Under the pieces are notes generated by a model. The model was not told the origin of the DNA. It ran no database searches and saw only the letters and a list, made by a program, of their open reading frames with translations. A stretch of 64,000 nucleotides of DNA, from NCBI GenBank assembly GCA_022844105.1, contig JALHMJ010000004.1, positions 124,001 to 188,000 on the forward strand, written 5' to 3'. The translations under genes were made by a program, and so were the position numbers. Positions within the stretch are counted from its first letter, which is position 1, and the number at the start of each line of letters is the position of its first letter. The stretch is from Hyphomicrobium sp. GTDB lineage: Bacteria > Pseudomonadota > Alphaproteobacteria > Rhizobiales > Hyphomicrobiaceae. This document shows positions 17,579 through 26,002 of this stretch, in pieces.

Positions 17579-18193
17579 CTATGCCAGCGCGGTGTTGAAA
17601 GGGGCGGTCGAGAGCCAGCGAAACGCGGTATCGCCTTCATGCGCATGATCCCAGATCACCCACGCATAGCGGTGCTTGGCGGTGTGCGCCGTGGCGCGGC
17701 CCGGATCGCCCAAAGGAAAGCAAACGCAATCATCTAGCGCGTAAATCACGCTCGGCGGGCGGCGGACAAAATCAGCGTGCCGCCGTGGATGACAGAGCGA
17801 GGCGATATTCAGCAGCATGGCCACGCGCCCGCCCGTGTCAGCGGTAAACGTCAAAGCCTTCTCAACGAATTTATCAGCCATGCCCCAGCCATAAGGTGGG
17901 TTGGTCACGATGTTGCGGGCAAAAGGCTTTTGCAGCGTCAGAAAATCATAGCCGGGATAGCCGTAGCCCCAATCCGTAATGTCGGTGGCAATAACGTCAT
18001 ACCCGGCCCGCACCAAGTCGCGGCCAATCGCGCCATCACCGCAAGCGGGTTCCCAGATGTCGCCGTCAAACTGCTCGACCGATAACAACGCTTGAATTGC
18101 TGCGGGTGGTGTCGGGTAAAACTCAAACGGCGCGCGGCGATCCGGAAAGCGCGGCTTGAAATAGGTTGAATATTCTTGTGATGCGACTTGCAT
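17579..18193 (-). CDS. SAM-dependent DNA methyltransferase, phage-type N6-adenine
   Basis: A 204-residue methyltransferase. SAM-binding motif I is WEPACGDGAIGRDL and the catalytic motif IV is NPPYGW, the (D/N)PP(Y/F) signature of amino-methyltransferases, most often adenine N6. It lacks a separate target-recognition domain, like solitary phage or plasmid enzymes. No partner nuclease is adjacent, so it is probably orphan and may protect the element from restriction. It is separated from the helicase gene by a terminator and a structured gene-free stretch. Confidence 0.82.
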   Translation of the reverse strand: MQVASQEYSTYFKPRFPDRRAPFEFYPTPPAAIQALLSVEQFDGDIWEPACGDGAIGRDLVRAGYDVIATDITDWGYGYPGYDFLTLQKPFARNIVTNPPYGWGMADKFVEKALTFTADTGGRVAMLLNIASLCHPRRHADFVRRPPSVIYALDDCVCFPLGDPGRATAHTAKHRYAWVIWDHAHEGDTAFRWLSTAPFNTALA

Positions 18194-18226
18194 GGCTTAG
18201 TTCCTTTCGTGTTCGGCAAACCCAAT

Positions 18227-18251
18227 AAAAAAAAGGGGTTCGCATGAACCC
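18227..18251 (-). terminator. Rho-independent terminator
   Basis: On the minus strand this is GGGTTC, loop ATGC, GAACCC, followed by eight T. It ends any transcript coming leftward from the helicase/OLD genes and isolates the methyltransferase gene from them. Confidence 0.88.
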
Positions 18252-18495
18252 TTGGCCCTCGCCGAGAGCGGGGGTGCAAGTGCAAGGAGGCTCCGAACGA
18301 GGGGCCACGCCGATAGGTGGGGATGCGTTTGGATGCCTTGCGCGCGCAAGGGGCGGCTGCCCCTTAGCTTCTTGCGTCAGGGATGGAAGCCCGAAGGGCC
18401 GAGACAAGCGACGCGACGGCTCGGTTCACGAGAGCCCGGCCCCGGCAATTGAGCCGGGGGGAACGCCAAAGGCTTTTGATTTCAGACGTTGCTTA
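18252..18495. other. Structured gene-free stretch with consecutive hairpins
   Basis: No supported gene, although the base composition is GC-rich, unlike the AT-rich helicase next to it. Two hairpins follow each other: GGCTC...GAGCC at 18418-18436, and CCCCGGC/GCCGGGG over AATTGA at 18440-18459. A short GCCC-GAA-GGGC hairpin lies just before them, near 18389. It may be a structured RNA or a DNA site used by the element; this is inference. Confidence 0.5.
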
Positions 18496-19536
18496 TCATG
18501 TGGTTGGCAACGAGAAGCTGCCAATAAGCGTCTTGAGCTGCTTTTCTCTCATAAAATAAACCGATCGCCGCGCACGCGTCATGGCAACGTAGAGCTTATT
18601 TCGAGTTTGAGGCTTTAACTGATCTAACTTATTGCCAGCAAAGTGCTTGTAAGTTTCATCGTTGAGAACAACACAAACATCGACGAAATCATTTTCGCCC
18701 TTCGATGCGCCCCAGTTTCTAGAAGCGCAATCGTACTTGCCCGCATCTCGGAAAAACAGCTTTACGGTCGCATGGTCCCGGTAGATATCTGCGATCAACT
18801 TATCATTATCAACAAATTCAACTTCGGTCGCATCTGTCCGCTCGGACTCAATACTGATACCGAGTTTTTCTTTAATGAACTCGCATATTGTAGGGCTGCA
18901 CCGATGGCTCTTGCCCAGGGTTTCTTGATCGGCCAGAAGCCCCAACTGTTTGACGCGGCTGATGTAGCCGGCAAAGCTCTCATGCAAGTTTTTATTGACG
19001 TTGCCGTCTCTGCTCGTATCGAAGGTATGCTGGTAAAAATCTCCGACAAAGATCGATGCGGATCGTGCATTTACGAAGTGCGTTAAGAAATTAAAATCAT
19101 GTGCAGCAAAGTCTTGCACTTCATCGATCATCGCTACGTCAAAATATTTGCTGATCCTGTTCTCGACGAGGCCTCCAAAGCCCTCGGAGTCGATGAACTT
19201 GGCGAGCCGGTTGGAGTATACTCGCCCAAACTTGTCGATGAAACGATCGAGCCCTGCGGCAAACCTATTTTGACATGGATCGAAAGTTAGGCCTTTGGCA
19301 TCTGTCGTGAACAGCATGAAAGGCTTGAAACAAAATCCGTACAGAAATGAAAAGTAGGTGAAGACATGAATGTTGGATGGCACGCATCCAAATTTTTCGA
19401 TGATCCGGCGCTTGATGTTACGCTCGTTGTTGTTTGTAAACGTGATGATAGCAAATCGCTCGTCGATGTTTAGGCGCTCGATGAGAAGGCGGGTCTTGCC
19501 AGACCCTGCAACTGCCAAAACTATGCGGTTATCCAT
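18496..19536 (-). CDS. Compact UvrD/PcrA-like superfamily 1 helicase (GajB-like)
   Basis: 346 residues, roughly half a normal UvrD helicase. The SF1 motifs appear in order: I VAGSGKT (9-15), Ia around ITFTNNNERN (31-40), II IDEVQD (137-142), III VGDFYQ (164-169), a motif V-like ASKGENDFVDV (277-287) and VI KLYVAMTRAR (314-323). The spacing leaves no room for full 1B/2B domains. It overlaps the OLD nuclease gene by 16 bases, so they are translated together. Pairing of an OLD-TOPRIM nuclease with a UvrD-like helicase is the Gabija anti-phage arrangement. Codon use is AT-rich compared with the flanks, suggesting transfer. Confidence 0.83.
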   Translation of the reverse strand: MDNRIVLAVAGSGKTRLLIERLNIDERFAIITFTNNNERNIKRRIIEKFGCVPSNIHVFTYFSFLYGFCFKPFMLFTTDAKGLTFDPCQNRFAAGLDRFIDKFGRVYSNRLAKFIDSEGFGGLVENRISKYFDVAMIDEVQDFAAHDFNFLTHFVNARSASIFVGDFYQHTFDTSRDGNVNKNLHESFAGYISRVKQLGLLADQETLGKSHRCSPTICEFIKEKLGISIESERTDATEVEFVDNDKLIADIYRDHATVKLFFRDAGKYDCASRNWGASKGENDFVDVCVVLNDETYKHFAGNKLDQLKPQTRNKLYVAMTRARRSVYFMREKQLKTLIGSFSLPTT

Positions 19537-21083
19537 TTCACTGCTCTCACAACATAGTCTGGACAGGTAAGCTCCTCATCTGCCTCCAACAGCGCAAGAG
19601 CCGCCTCTGTCTTGTTCTTCAGCATGTAATCTTGAGTAGTCAGAGTGCGTCTTCCCGCAGCAAATTTTTTCTCACAGAGTTCTTTGTTGTCCTGATAAAT
19701 GCAAATTTCAAAAGTGTGGCGATCGTTATCGGGATCAGCGAAAACATTGATGTTTGATCCAACATAGTCTGCGTAGCGATCCACGCAATTCACCTGATGG
19801 TCCATATCATTGTCGCGCAGAACTGCGACTTTTCCGCCCAAAATCTTAGCGATGTCGAGGTACCGCTTAAATGTTAGTCCATCAACTGCCATGATGTAGA
19901 CGCCTACATCATGCGGTTTGTTATCGGTGACCTGTTTGAATAGTCGATCCATGAGGATGTATTCTGCATCCCCTTCCACCAAGATGACTTTTTGAGATAG
20001 TGCGAAGTCCAATATCCCGTGATCCGGTGCTTTTAAGAAGAACTTCGCTGTATCCGAAGATAAATTCGCAAGCGTCATCGCCTTAACGCCCGAAGTGTGA
20101 AGAAGGATGGCGTTGCGTAAGTCCAGTCTTGATGCGATCAGGTTGCTGTGGGTCGCTATTATAAGCTGCTGATCGTCAGAGGCGCGTATTTTTCCAATCA
20201 GCCTGCTCATGTTGATGTGGCTTAAATGGTTTTCCGGCTCTTCCAGTAGAACGACGTCTAGCTTGTTATTATTTTTCGTCCTGCTCAGCGCAAAGTCGGT
20301 TTTTACAAAGCATTGGCGGCCTTTGCCGCGATTGTCGACTGGGATGTCATCCTCTAGCAGCGTCAGGTCGGTACGCAAATTAGTTTTTGTATCGCTCTTT
20401 ATTGAGAATGCGTACGAAGGCAAACGTTGATTAAGGCTTGCAAGGGCAGTCTGCCTGAAAGTCTGCTTCGATTTCCTGTATTCGTATTGATGTTTATTGT
20501 ACTCAGTGCCGACAATGTGGGCGTCATACATGCTGTTCACGTAATCTCGAACCGCATAGTCGCTGCCAATTTGGGCGGTGTCGATAACGATGTGCCTTAG
20601 AAATTTCTTATAGCCGCTGTAGCCGTCCCCTTGGAAGGTCGTGAATTTCACGGTGTAGTAGTCAAAGGGAAATATGGGGTCGTCGCTTTTTAGAATCTCC
20701 TTGATTTCCTCGCCTAGCGATTGATCAGGAGAGCATTCCAGCCGCAGTCCGTCATGCTCTTGCGACTTACAGTTGTTTTTTCCATTCAGTTGAAAATTGT
20801 TTTGTTCATTGAACCAAAGTTCAATGAACATGATCGGTAGATCGTTGTAATTCTTCTTAGAGGCCAAAAAAGCGCTGACAGCTTCAGCGCGAATGAGACG
20901 CTCAGCACCGATGGCTTCAAATTGACTTCGGCTACCACTCAGTACGAGGTTGATAGCTGTAAGGATGCTACTCTTCCCAGCCTCGTTCGCGCCGATTAGA
21001 ATGTTTAGAGATTTATTGAGCAAGAGCTCTAAATCATTAAATCGCTTGAAGTTATGGAGAATGACTTTTTCGATATATTTCAT
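19521..21083 (-). CDS. OLD-family ATPase with TOPRIM nuclease domain (GajA-like)
   Basis: 520 residues. The N-terminal ABC-type ATPase has Walker A GANEAGKS (31-38), Walker B LLEEPENHLS (279-288) and a switch His in IATHSN (309-314). The C-terminal TOPRIM domain has VEGDAE with Glu370, then RDND with Asp424/Asp426 and a Lys in KNKTEAAL (489-496). These are the metal and ATP residues of class 2 OLD nucleases, which cut DNA and form Gabija with a UvrD-like helicase. The helicase is directly downstream and overlapping. The gene is strikingly AT-rich. A role in defence is inferred from family and pairing, not shown. Confidence 0.87.
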   Translation of the reverse strand: MKYIEKVILHNFKRFNDLELLLNKSLNILIGANEAGKSSILTAINLVLSGSRSQFEAIGAERLIRAEAVSAFLASKKNYNDLPIMFIELWFNEQNNFQLNGKNNCKSQEHDGLRLECSPDQSLGEEIKEILKSDDPIFPFDYYTVKFTTFQGDGYSGYKKFLRHIVIDTAQIGSDYAVRDYVNSMYDAHIVGTEYNKHQYEYRKSKQTFRQTALASLNQRLPSYAFSIKSDTKTNLRTDLTLLEDDIPVDNRGKGRQCFVKTDFALSRTKNNNKLDVVLLEEPENHLSHINMSRLIGKIRASDDQQLIIATHSNLIASRLDLRNAILLHTSGVKAMTLANLSSDTAKFFLKAPDHGILDFALSQKVILVEGDAEYILMDRLFKQVTDNKPHDVGVYIMAVDGLTFKRYLDIAKILGGKVAVLRDNDMDHQVNCVDRYADYVGSNINVFADPDNDRHTFEICIYQDNKELCEKKFAAGRRTLTTQDYMLKNKTEAALALLEADEELTCPDYVVRAVKWITA

Positions 21084-21119
21084 ATTTTCAACCAGACATT
21101 CCGGAAATTACTGCAAAGC

Positions 21120-21854
21120 TCATCGCGCGGCCTCTGCCGCGATGTGACCGGCGAAGCTGGTGACGAACGTCTTGAGGCTTGTCATATCGTCCAGTTCCGC
21201 ATAAGCACCATTCGTCGAAGCGGTGCGCGGCGAGGTGATGATGGCGGCAGCGGAATAGAGCTGCTCCTGCATAAGGCGCTGGCAGAGGATGTTGTATCGC
21301 TGTTGGTACGACGCCCCGGCGAACTCCTTGAATACGGGGAAATGCGGGGAGCGGTCGGTTACGGGCCTTCGTGACTCAGGCGCATCCTCGACCATCATCA
21401 TCCAGCCAACGAATGGGCGGGGTTGTTTCCCGAATGCACCCTCGCGATAGGCTGTCCAGAGATCATGTGCCGTTCCGATAGCTTCTTCGGTACGGTTGTT
21501 GAAATTATTGCCGAAGGATGGGCCGACCTGGCTTTTGAATTCGACGGCGGCGATGAGCCGTCCTTCGTTGATGACCACCAGATCCCATAGCTTGGTGGGA
21601 CGGAAATATCCGGGCAGGGTTACGACCGCGCGGCCCTGATGAATGTCGGCATGGCCGAGGCCGTTGTTGCGCACAAGATCGATAACCAGTGCAACGAAGC
21701 CATCCATGTTCTTTCCGGCGGTCACGCCAGCGCGTTCGCCAGCATCGATGTTGCCGGATTCAATTTGCTTCTGACGCGCCATCTCGCGGTTGCCCCAGAA
21801 GGCTTGAACCGCCTCGCGCGATTGTTTCTCATAATCTGCAAGATCGATCGCCAT
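21120..21854 (-). CDS. Type II restriction endonuclease, PaeR7I/XhoI-like
   Basis: A 244-residue nuclease resembling the PaeR7I family, whose known members cut CTCGAG. The central block [20 protein letters not shown] carries the PD-(D/E)xK-type catalytic residues (Asp, then Glu-x-Lys), followed by the family phrase [17 protein letters not shown]. It starts directly after the methyltransferase stop (TAGATG), so the two genes are one unit. Specificity for CTCGAG is inferred from the family. Confidence 0.85.
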   Translation of the reverse strand: MAIDLADYEKQSREAVQAFWGNREMARQKQIESGNIDAGERAGVTAGKNMDGFVALVIDLVRNNGLGHADIHQGRAVVTLPGYFRPTKLWDLVVINEGRLIAAVEFKSQVGPSFGNNFNNRTEEAIGTAHDLWTAYREGAFGKQPRPFVGWMMMVEDAPESRRPVTDRSPHFPVFKEFAGASYQQRYNILCQRLMQEQLYSAAAIITSPRTASTNGAYAELDDMTSLKTFVTSFAGHIAAEAAR

Positions 21855-23579
21855 CTAGTCTGTGTTCCCTTCGATGGCGGCTCGTTCGGCGGCTGTCAGG
21901 CCGTAGAGCTTGAAGACGGCCTTGTTGCAGGCGACTGTATCGCCGCGCTCGGCGGCGGCGATCAGTGCTTTGCGAACCGCAGGCGAGACAGCGGACCAAT
22001 GGGGAACCCGGATACGGCGCAAATACTGCGCCTGAAAGCGCATGTAGCCGCCGAGCATCCGGGTGGAATAGGTCGCAACAAACAAGCGGGCGATGCCTGA
22101 GAGCAGCACGGCCTGCATAGCCTTGAGATCCCAATCATCGGAGGTGATGAAATAGAGATTGTGATGAGGATAGAGCTTGCCTTCCTCGTACACGATATGG
22201 GCCTGTCCCTTGATGTCGGGGATGAGCAGCTTGGGCTTCGCGGCGATTGCCGGATAAATGCGATCAATCGTTCTGTACCAGCTGGCCGGCGACTTCTCGG
22301 CAACGTGGCGCTTGGCAATTAGCTCCTTTCGCGCTTCGAGATAGGCGCGGAGCTTGGGATACATCTTGAGATCCACAAGGCCGCCGTCATCCTTGAACGG
22401 GTTGATGACGCCGAAGCCGCGCCATGCGACGTGGCCGCCATTGATGTCGCGCGTCATGACCAGAGGGAGTTTGCGATCCGCTTCGACGTCAAGCTCGTCG
22501 AAAAGCCCGATGAAAGCCTTGTCGGCACCGGTGGCAACGCCGATGCCAACCTTGCAACCAGCTTCTTCGAGAGTGGGAAACGCGCTTTCCAATCGCCTGA
22601 CAACGGCCAGCTGGTCGAATGATTCAAGAATCCACGGTTCAGATCCCGAAGCCACCCCGTGTAGTTCGCGGACCCCGCTTTCAGGCGGCGGCACGGCTTT
22701 GCCTGTGAAGGCTTTGGCCAACTTCTTGAAGCCAGCTGCGCTGATTTCCGGGCGACGGGCAACGCGGGTGCTCTTGCCCCTTTCGCGGGCGATGATGGTG
22801 ATGGCAGGATAGGCGATCACATCGCTATGGAAGGCGGGGGTGTCCACCATGTCCACATAGGTGCGTAGATGAAACGATCCCGCCACCAACTTGCGGAGTG
22901 GCCCGCCATAACGATTTTTCATCCAGCGATCGGCGCAGATGAATCCGAGAACGCCGGCCTTGGATAGCTGCGCCAGCGAATGTTCGATGAACGGGACATA
23001 GAGATCGGCGCGGTCATAGATTGTGTGATAGCGCGAGCGGTACTCGGCCATAAGCACATCGGGAATGAGTTCCTGCCGGACATAAGGCGGGTTGCCGATC
23101 ACCACATCAAACTGATGTGGGAAGTCTTGCAGCAGAAAGTCGCCCTGCTTCAGCCATGCGTTTATAAGCTGGGCACACTGGGCAGCGTCAACGTCGGACG
23201 AGCGGAGCAACCTCAGCGTGGCGGCCTGCGCTTTGAAGAACGTCGCTTCGTGTAATTCAACGCCCCGGATTGCACCCGACAACACCCGGCCCATATCACG
23301 CGCAGGAATTTTGTGACGCTTGGCGGATTCTATGAGCCGGGCGATCGCAGGGAGCAGGAAGTCGCCGTCACCAAACGAAGGCTCCAGCAAGCGCAACTCA
23401 TGGAGCGGTCGATCAGCGGTGTAGCCCGACAGGTCAAGGATGAAGTCCACGACTTCTTTGCGAGTGAAGATTGCGCCACGTGCCTCGATCCCGGCGGTCG
23501 CGAGCGCCCTGACAGCCGCAGGAACCGGCGAGAGTTCGGGAAATGCGAGTTGCCGCGCTGTCGATGTTCTTGCCGCCAT
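21855..23579 (-). CDS. Type II DNA adenine-N6 methyltransferase, PaeR7I-like
   Basis: A 574-residue gamma-type methyltransferase. SAM motif I is in [16 protein letters not shown], the catalytic motif is [10 protein letters not shown], and a long C-terminal target-recognition part follows. It protects host DNA against the adjacent endonuclease. It starts at 23579 with a one-base overlap with the ribbon-helix-helix gene (TAATG), giving the order regulator - methyltransferase - endonuclease, which lets protection appear before cutting. Confidence 0.88.
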   Translation of the reverse strand: MAARTSTARQLAFPELSPVPAAVRALATAGIEARGAIFTRKEVVDFILDLSGYTADRPLHELRLLEPSFGDGDFLLPAIARLIESAKRHKIPARDMGRVLSGAIRGVELHEATFFKAQAATLRLLRSSDVDAAQCAQLINAWLKQGDFLLQDFPHQFDVVIGNPPYVRQELIPDVLMAEYRSRYHTIYDRADLYVPFIEHSLAQLSKAGVLGFICADRWMKNRYGGPLRKLVAGSFHLRTYVDMVDTPAFHSDVIAYPAITIIARERGKSTRVARRPEISAAGFKKLAKAFTGKAVPPPESGVRELHGVASGSEPWILESFDQLAVVRRLESAFPTLEEAGCKVGIGVATGADKAFIGLFDELDVEADRKLPLVMTRDINGGHVAWRGFGVINPFKDDGGLVDLKMYPKLRAYLEARKELIAKRHVAEKSPASWYRTIDRIYPAIAAKPKLLIPDIKGQAHIVYEEGKLYPHHNLYFITSDDWDLKAMQAVLLSGIARLFVATYSTRMLGGYMRFQAQYLRRIRVPHWSAVSPAVRKALIAAAERGDTVACNKAVFKLYGLTAAERAAIEGNTD

Positions 23580-23797
23580 TATCGACCTCTCGCAATTCTG
23601 TTTCGAGAGATAGCACCGGCGGCATTGCTTTTATCGGCAGCGCTACGGTTTTGAACGAGATCGCTTACGGCACGACGGATGACCCACGCGACCGATACGT
23701 CATCGTCACGGGCGATCGCGCAGATCGTCCGATACGTCTGCTCGTCAAGGCTGACGGACAGGCGCGCGGTTTTCGGATTGGGAGATTGACGACTCAT
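23579..23797 (-). CDS. Ribbon-helix-helix (CopG-like) regulator of the R-M operon
   Basis: A 72-residue basic protein with the RHH pattern: a beta strand [13 protein letters not shown] followed by two helices ([24 protein letters not shown]). It is the first gene of the restriction-modification operon and overlaps the methyltransferase start by one base. A palindrome lies just upstream (23812-23828), fitting self-control of the operon. The ATG at 23797 has no Shine-Dalgarno; the upstream frame to 23845 would run across the palindrome. Confidence 0.7.
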   Translation of the reverse strand: MSRQSPNPKTARLSVSLDEQTYRTICAIARDDDVSVAWVIRRAVSDLVQNRSAADKSNAAGAISRNRIARGR

Positions 23798-23811
23798 GAA
23801 GTGATGATAGT

Positions 23812-23828
23812 TGCACCACTTTGGTGCA
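23812..23828 (-). promoter_or_regulatory. Palindromic operator candidate for the R-M operon
   Basis: TGCACCA-CTT-TGGTGCA is a perfect 7-bp inverted repeat 14 bases before the regulator's ATG. On the minus strand a possible -35 (TTGCCT) and -10 (TATCAT) flank it, so binding here would block RNA polymerase. The start point would fall about at the ATG, which suggests a leaderless message. Confidence 0.6.
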
Positions 23829-23916
23829 GGCAAGATTTTTCCCAATCCAATGCATCAAACCGCTGTGGGTATGTTCGCAAGATTTCAAATTGCCAGTCTG
23901 TCGGTCACCCTTGCGT

Positions 23917-24135
23917 CTACGGTCCCCATTCGGCATCCACCTCATCGCGTAACCGCGTCAGTTCGCCGATTTCCGCCTGAGATAATGAGATTGACTCAAG
24001 ATCTCTGTCGAAGCTGAGGAAGTGTCTGCCTTCGTGGCTAAGGACATGAGAGATGTAGGCCTTGATAATTTTGGCGTAGTCGATCTCATTTTGCTCGACG
24101 CACAATGCCTGTGCCTCGTGACGGTCGTTTTGCAT
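23917..24135 (-). CDS. Small hypothetical protein
   Basis: A 72-residue acidic protein, not recognised. It has a central segment KIIKAYISHVLSHEGRHFL and an acidic helical tail (LSQAEIGELTRLRDEVDAEWG). The ATG at 24135 is decided by AGGAGAG nine bases upstream; the frame stays open to 24414, but that part is GC-rich leader sequence with hairpins. It lies upstream of the R-M operon on the same strand with a gap of about 120 bases. Confidence 0.6.
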   Translation of the reverse strand: MQNDRHEAQALCVEQNEIDYAKIIKAYISHVLSHEGRHFLSFDRDLESISLSQAEIGELTRLRDEVDAEWGP

Positions 24136-24517
24136 CGTGGATCTCTCCTGCTGGTTGGCGAAATTCATACGTCGCACGGAGCACGAGTTTGGGAGAAAGT
24201 TCCAGATTCGACCACCCCGTGTTGAGCCGGGAGGGATGCAACGGGAGGCGCGCAGCGGGCCTCCCTTGCCGAGGTGTCGCGACGCCGAGACAAGATGGTG
24301 CTGTATGACAGCACACATCTTGCGCAACATCTTAAGCCAACTTTTCAGTTGCGGTTGTCGCTGCTCAGGATCTGATTGGACAACGCGTTTGATAGGTTTC
24401 CCGCTCTCAGACATCGAATGAGATACGAACGAGCCAGCGGAGCATCGTCAACATTTTCCCAAGGTAGGGCCAGCTAGGCCCCATCGTGAATGGTGACAAT
24501 GGTATGGAACTTGAGAG

Positions 24518-24928
24518 ATGGTTGACACTTCGCACCATAATCTAGAGCTGGGCTTCTTTAATCGCTTCGTTGCATACGACTGCGATGACAAAAACGACGG
24601 TTTCGATGACGAAACCATTCAATGGTTTTGCCCGGTTGAGATGCAGATTGTGATTCGGCGACTGTGGTTCTTCGGCGGTAGCGCCTTTGGCATGGACATC
24701 GCGGAGGATCTTGGGGTCGGTAAGGGTTCTAATGGAAGCCGATGGGGCATCGTCGCGGGCTTCTCGCCTCGCGAAAGCAGCGACCTAGATGAGTGGCTAA
24801 CATTGCTGGCAAGAGATACTTGGCGAGGTTGCTTGGTTTCAATTTCCTACAGCATTCCAGAAACCGCGATCGAATTGTTCCTCGGCCCAGCCACGCCTAG
24901 TGGACCCACTCCACGCCTGCGCGTTTGA
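24518..24928 (+). CDS. Hypothetical protein
   Basis: A 136-residue acidic protein, not recognised (DCDDKNDGFDDETIQWFCP; VIRRLWFFGGSAFGMDI). Its composition is protein-like up to about residue 125. The last residues overlap the 3' end of the oppositely oriented resolvase gene, which may mean that the true C-terminus was altered when the resolvase gene was acquired. No signal peptide or membrane segment. Confidence 0.5.
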   Translation: MVDTSHHNLELGFFNRFVAYDCDDKNDGFDDETIQWFCPVEMQIVIRRLWFFGGSAFGMDIAEDLGVGKGSNGSRWGIVAGFSPRESSDLDEWLTLLARDTWRGCLVSISYSIPETAIELFLGPATPSGPTPRLRV

Positions 24929-25508
24929 ACCCGCGCGTTACGGTGGCGGGAGAAACCTTGTAGCGCTTTGCGACCTCGATGATTGGCAGGCCTTGCTGCA
25001 TGACCGCGCGATGGCCAGCGAGGATTGTGTCTATCGACAGGGATGGCGGGCGTCCTAGCGCTTTGCCGCGTTGCTTTGCGGCTGCAAGCCCTAGCGCCGT
25101 ATTTTCACTAATGATGTCGCGTTGGAATTCGGCGAAGGCGGCGAAGAGGTGATAGACGAGTTTGCCGCCGGGCGTAGTGGTGTTGATGCCTTCGGCCAGC
25201 GAGCAGAAATGGATGCCTTCGTTTTCGAAGCGCACCAGCAGGTCGGAGAGGTGCTGGACGGAACGACCAAGACGGTCGAGCTTGAGGACGACTAGAGCAT
25301 CGCCGCGCTTTAATGTCTTGAGCGCCTTATCGAGTCCGGGGCGGCTGGCTTTGCCGCCGCTGATGCCGTGATCTTTGAAGATGTGGTCGCACTGCGCAGC
25401 TTTAAGAGCATCGAGCTGCATGCGCAGTTTTTGATCTTGGGTGGAAACCCGCGCGTAGCCTATCCTGCGCCCTGTAACTTCGATGCTTGGGAAAAAGAAG
25501 GCGTTCAT
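24897..25508 (-). CDS. Small serine recombinase (resolvase/invertase family)
   Basis: A 203-residue resolvase of the Tn3/Hin type. The catalytic Ser22 is in IGYARVSTQDQ. Further marks are LDRLGRSVQHLSDLL, the long E-helix region FQRDIISENTALGLA, and a C-terminal helix-turn-helix (PIIEVAKRYKVSPATVTRGFKR). Such enzymes resolve dimers or invert segments. No res site pair or transposase is visible nearby, so its DNA target is unknown. Confidence 0.9.
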   Translation of the reverse strand: MNAFFFPSIEVTGRRIGYARVSTQDQKLRMQLDALKAAQCDHIFKDHGISGGKASRPGLDKALKTLKRGDALVVLKLDRLGRSVQHLSDLLVRFENEGIHFCSLAEGINTTTPGGKLVYHLFAAFAEFQRDIISENTALGLAAAKQRGKALGRPPSLSIDTILAGHRAVMQQGLPIIEVAKRYKVSPATVTRGFKRAGVEWVH

Positions 25509-25655
25509 GACGTCACCTCGCCAAAATCGATCCTTTTTGTCGAGGTGTTGCGGGCGCTAGTGCTAGTGCCCCAGATTGGCGGATTTCCGCCGCGTTGCCA
25601 GTGTCGTGCTTTCATTCTCGTGCTAGTTTTTCCTCCTCTACAATAACGATCGTTT

Positions 25656-25997
25656 ATGTTGAGCAGAAAAACCCTAGCAATAGCAAGCCTGAGTACCATC
25701 GTATGCACACAGGCGGGGCTCGCTGAGGAGGCGTTCAAGAGTTCGAAATTCCTGACCTATCCGGCAGATTCACAGAAGAGCTACATCGCCACATCTGTGC
25801 TGATGGCTGTTGCTATCGCAGGCGATAATAACCCGGAACAAAACAGATGCTTAAAGCGGTGGCTGACAGAGAACGATGGTATCGGATTTCCAACTGTCAA
25901 AGCTGCAATGGATCGCTTCCCTGAACACCATCCGACAGGCGTCATCGTTGCCGTGCTTGAGAAGGAATGCGGCTCATTCAAATTCGTTGCTAAATAG
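25656..25997 (+). CDS. Small exported protein, unknown function
   Basis: 113 residues with a probable signal peptide (SLSTIVCTQAGLAEE, cleavage after Ala near residue 23). The mature part has two cysteines (NRCLKRW; KECGSF) and the helical pattern YIATSVLMAVA, then AMDRFPEHHPTGVIVAVLEK. This vaguely recalls Rap1a/Tai-type small periplasmic proteins, but I would not assign it. No Shine-Dalgarno is obvious. Confidence 0.55.
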   Translation: MLSRKTLAIASLSTIVCTQAGLAEEAFKSSKFLTYPADSQKSYIATSVLMAVAIAGDNNPEQNRCLKRWLTENDGIGFPTVKAAMDRFPEHHPTGVIVAVLEKECGSFKFVAK

Positions 25998-26002
25998 CGG
26001 GA

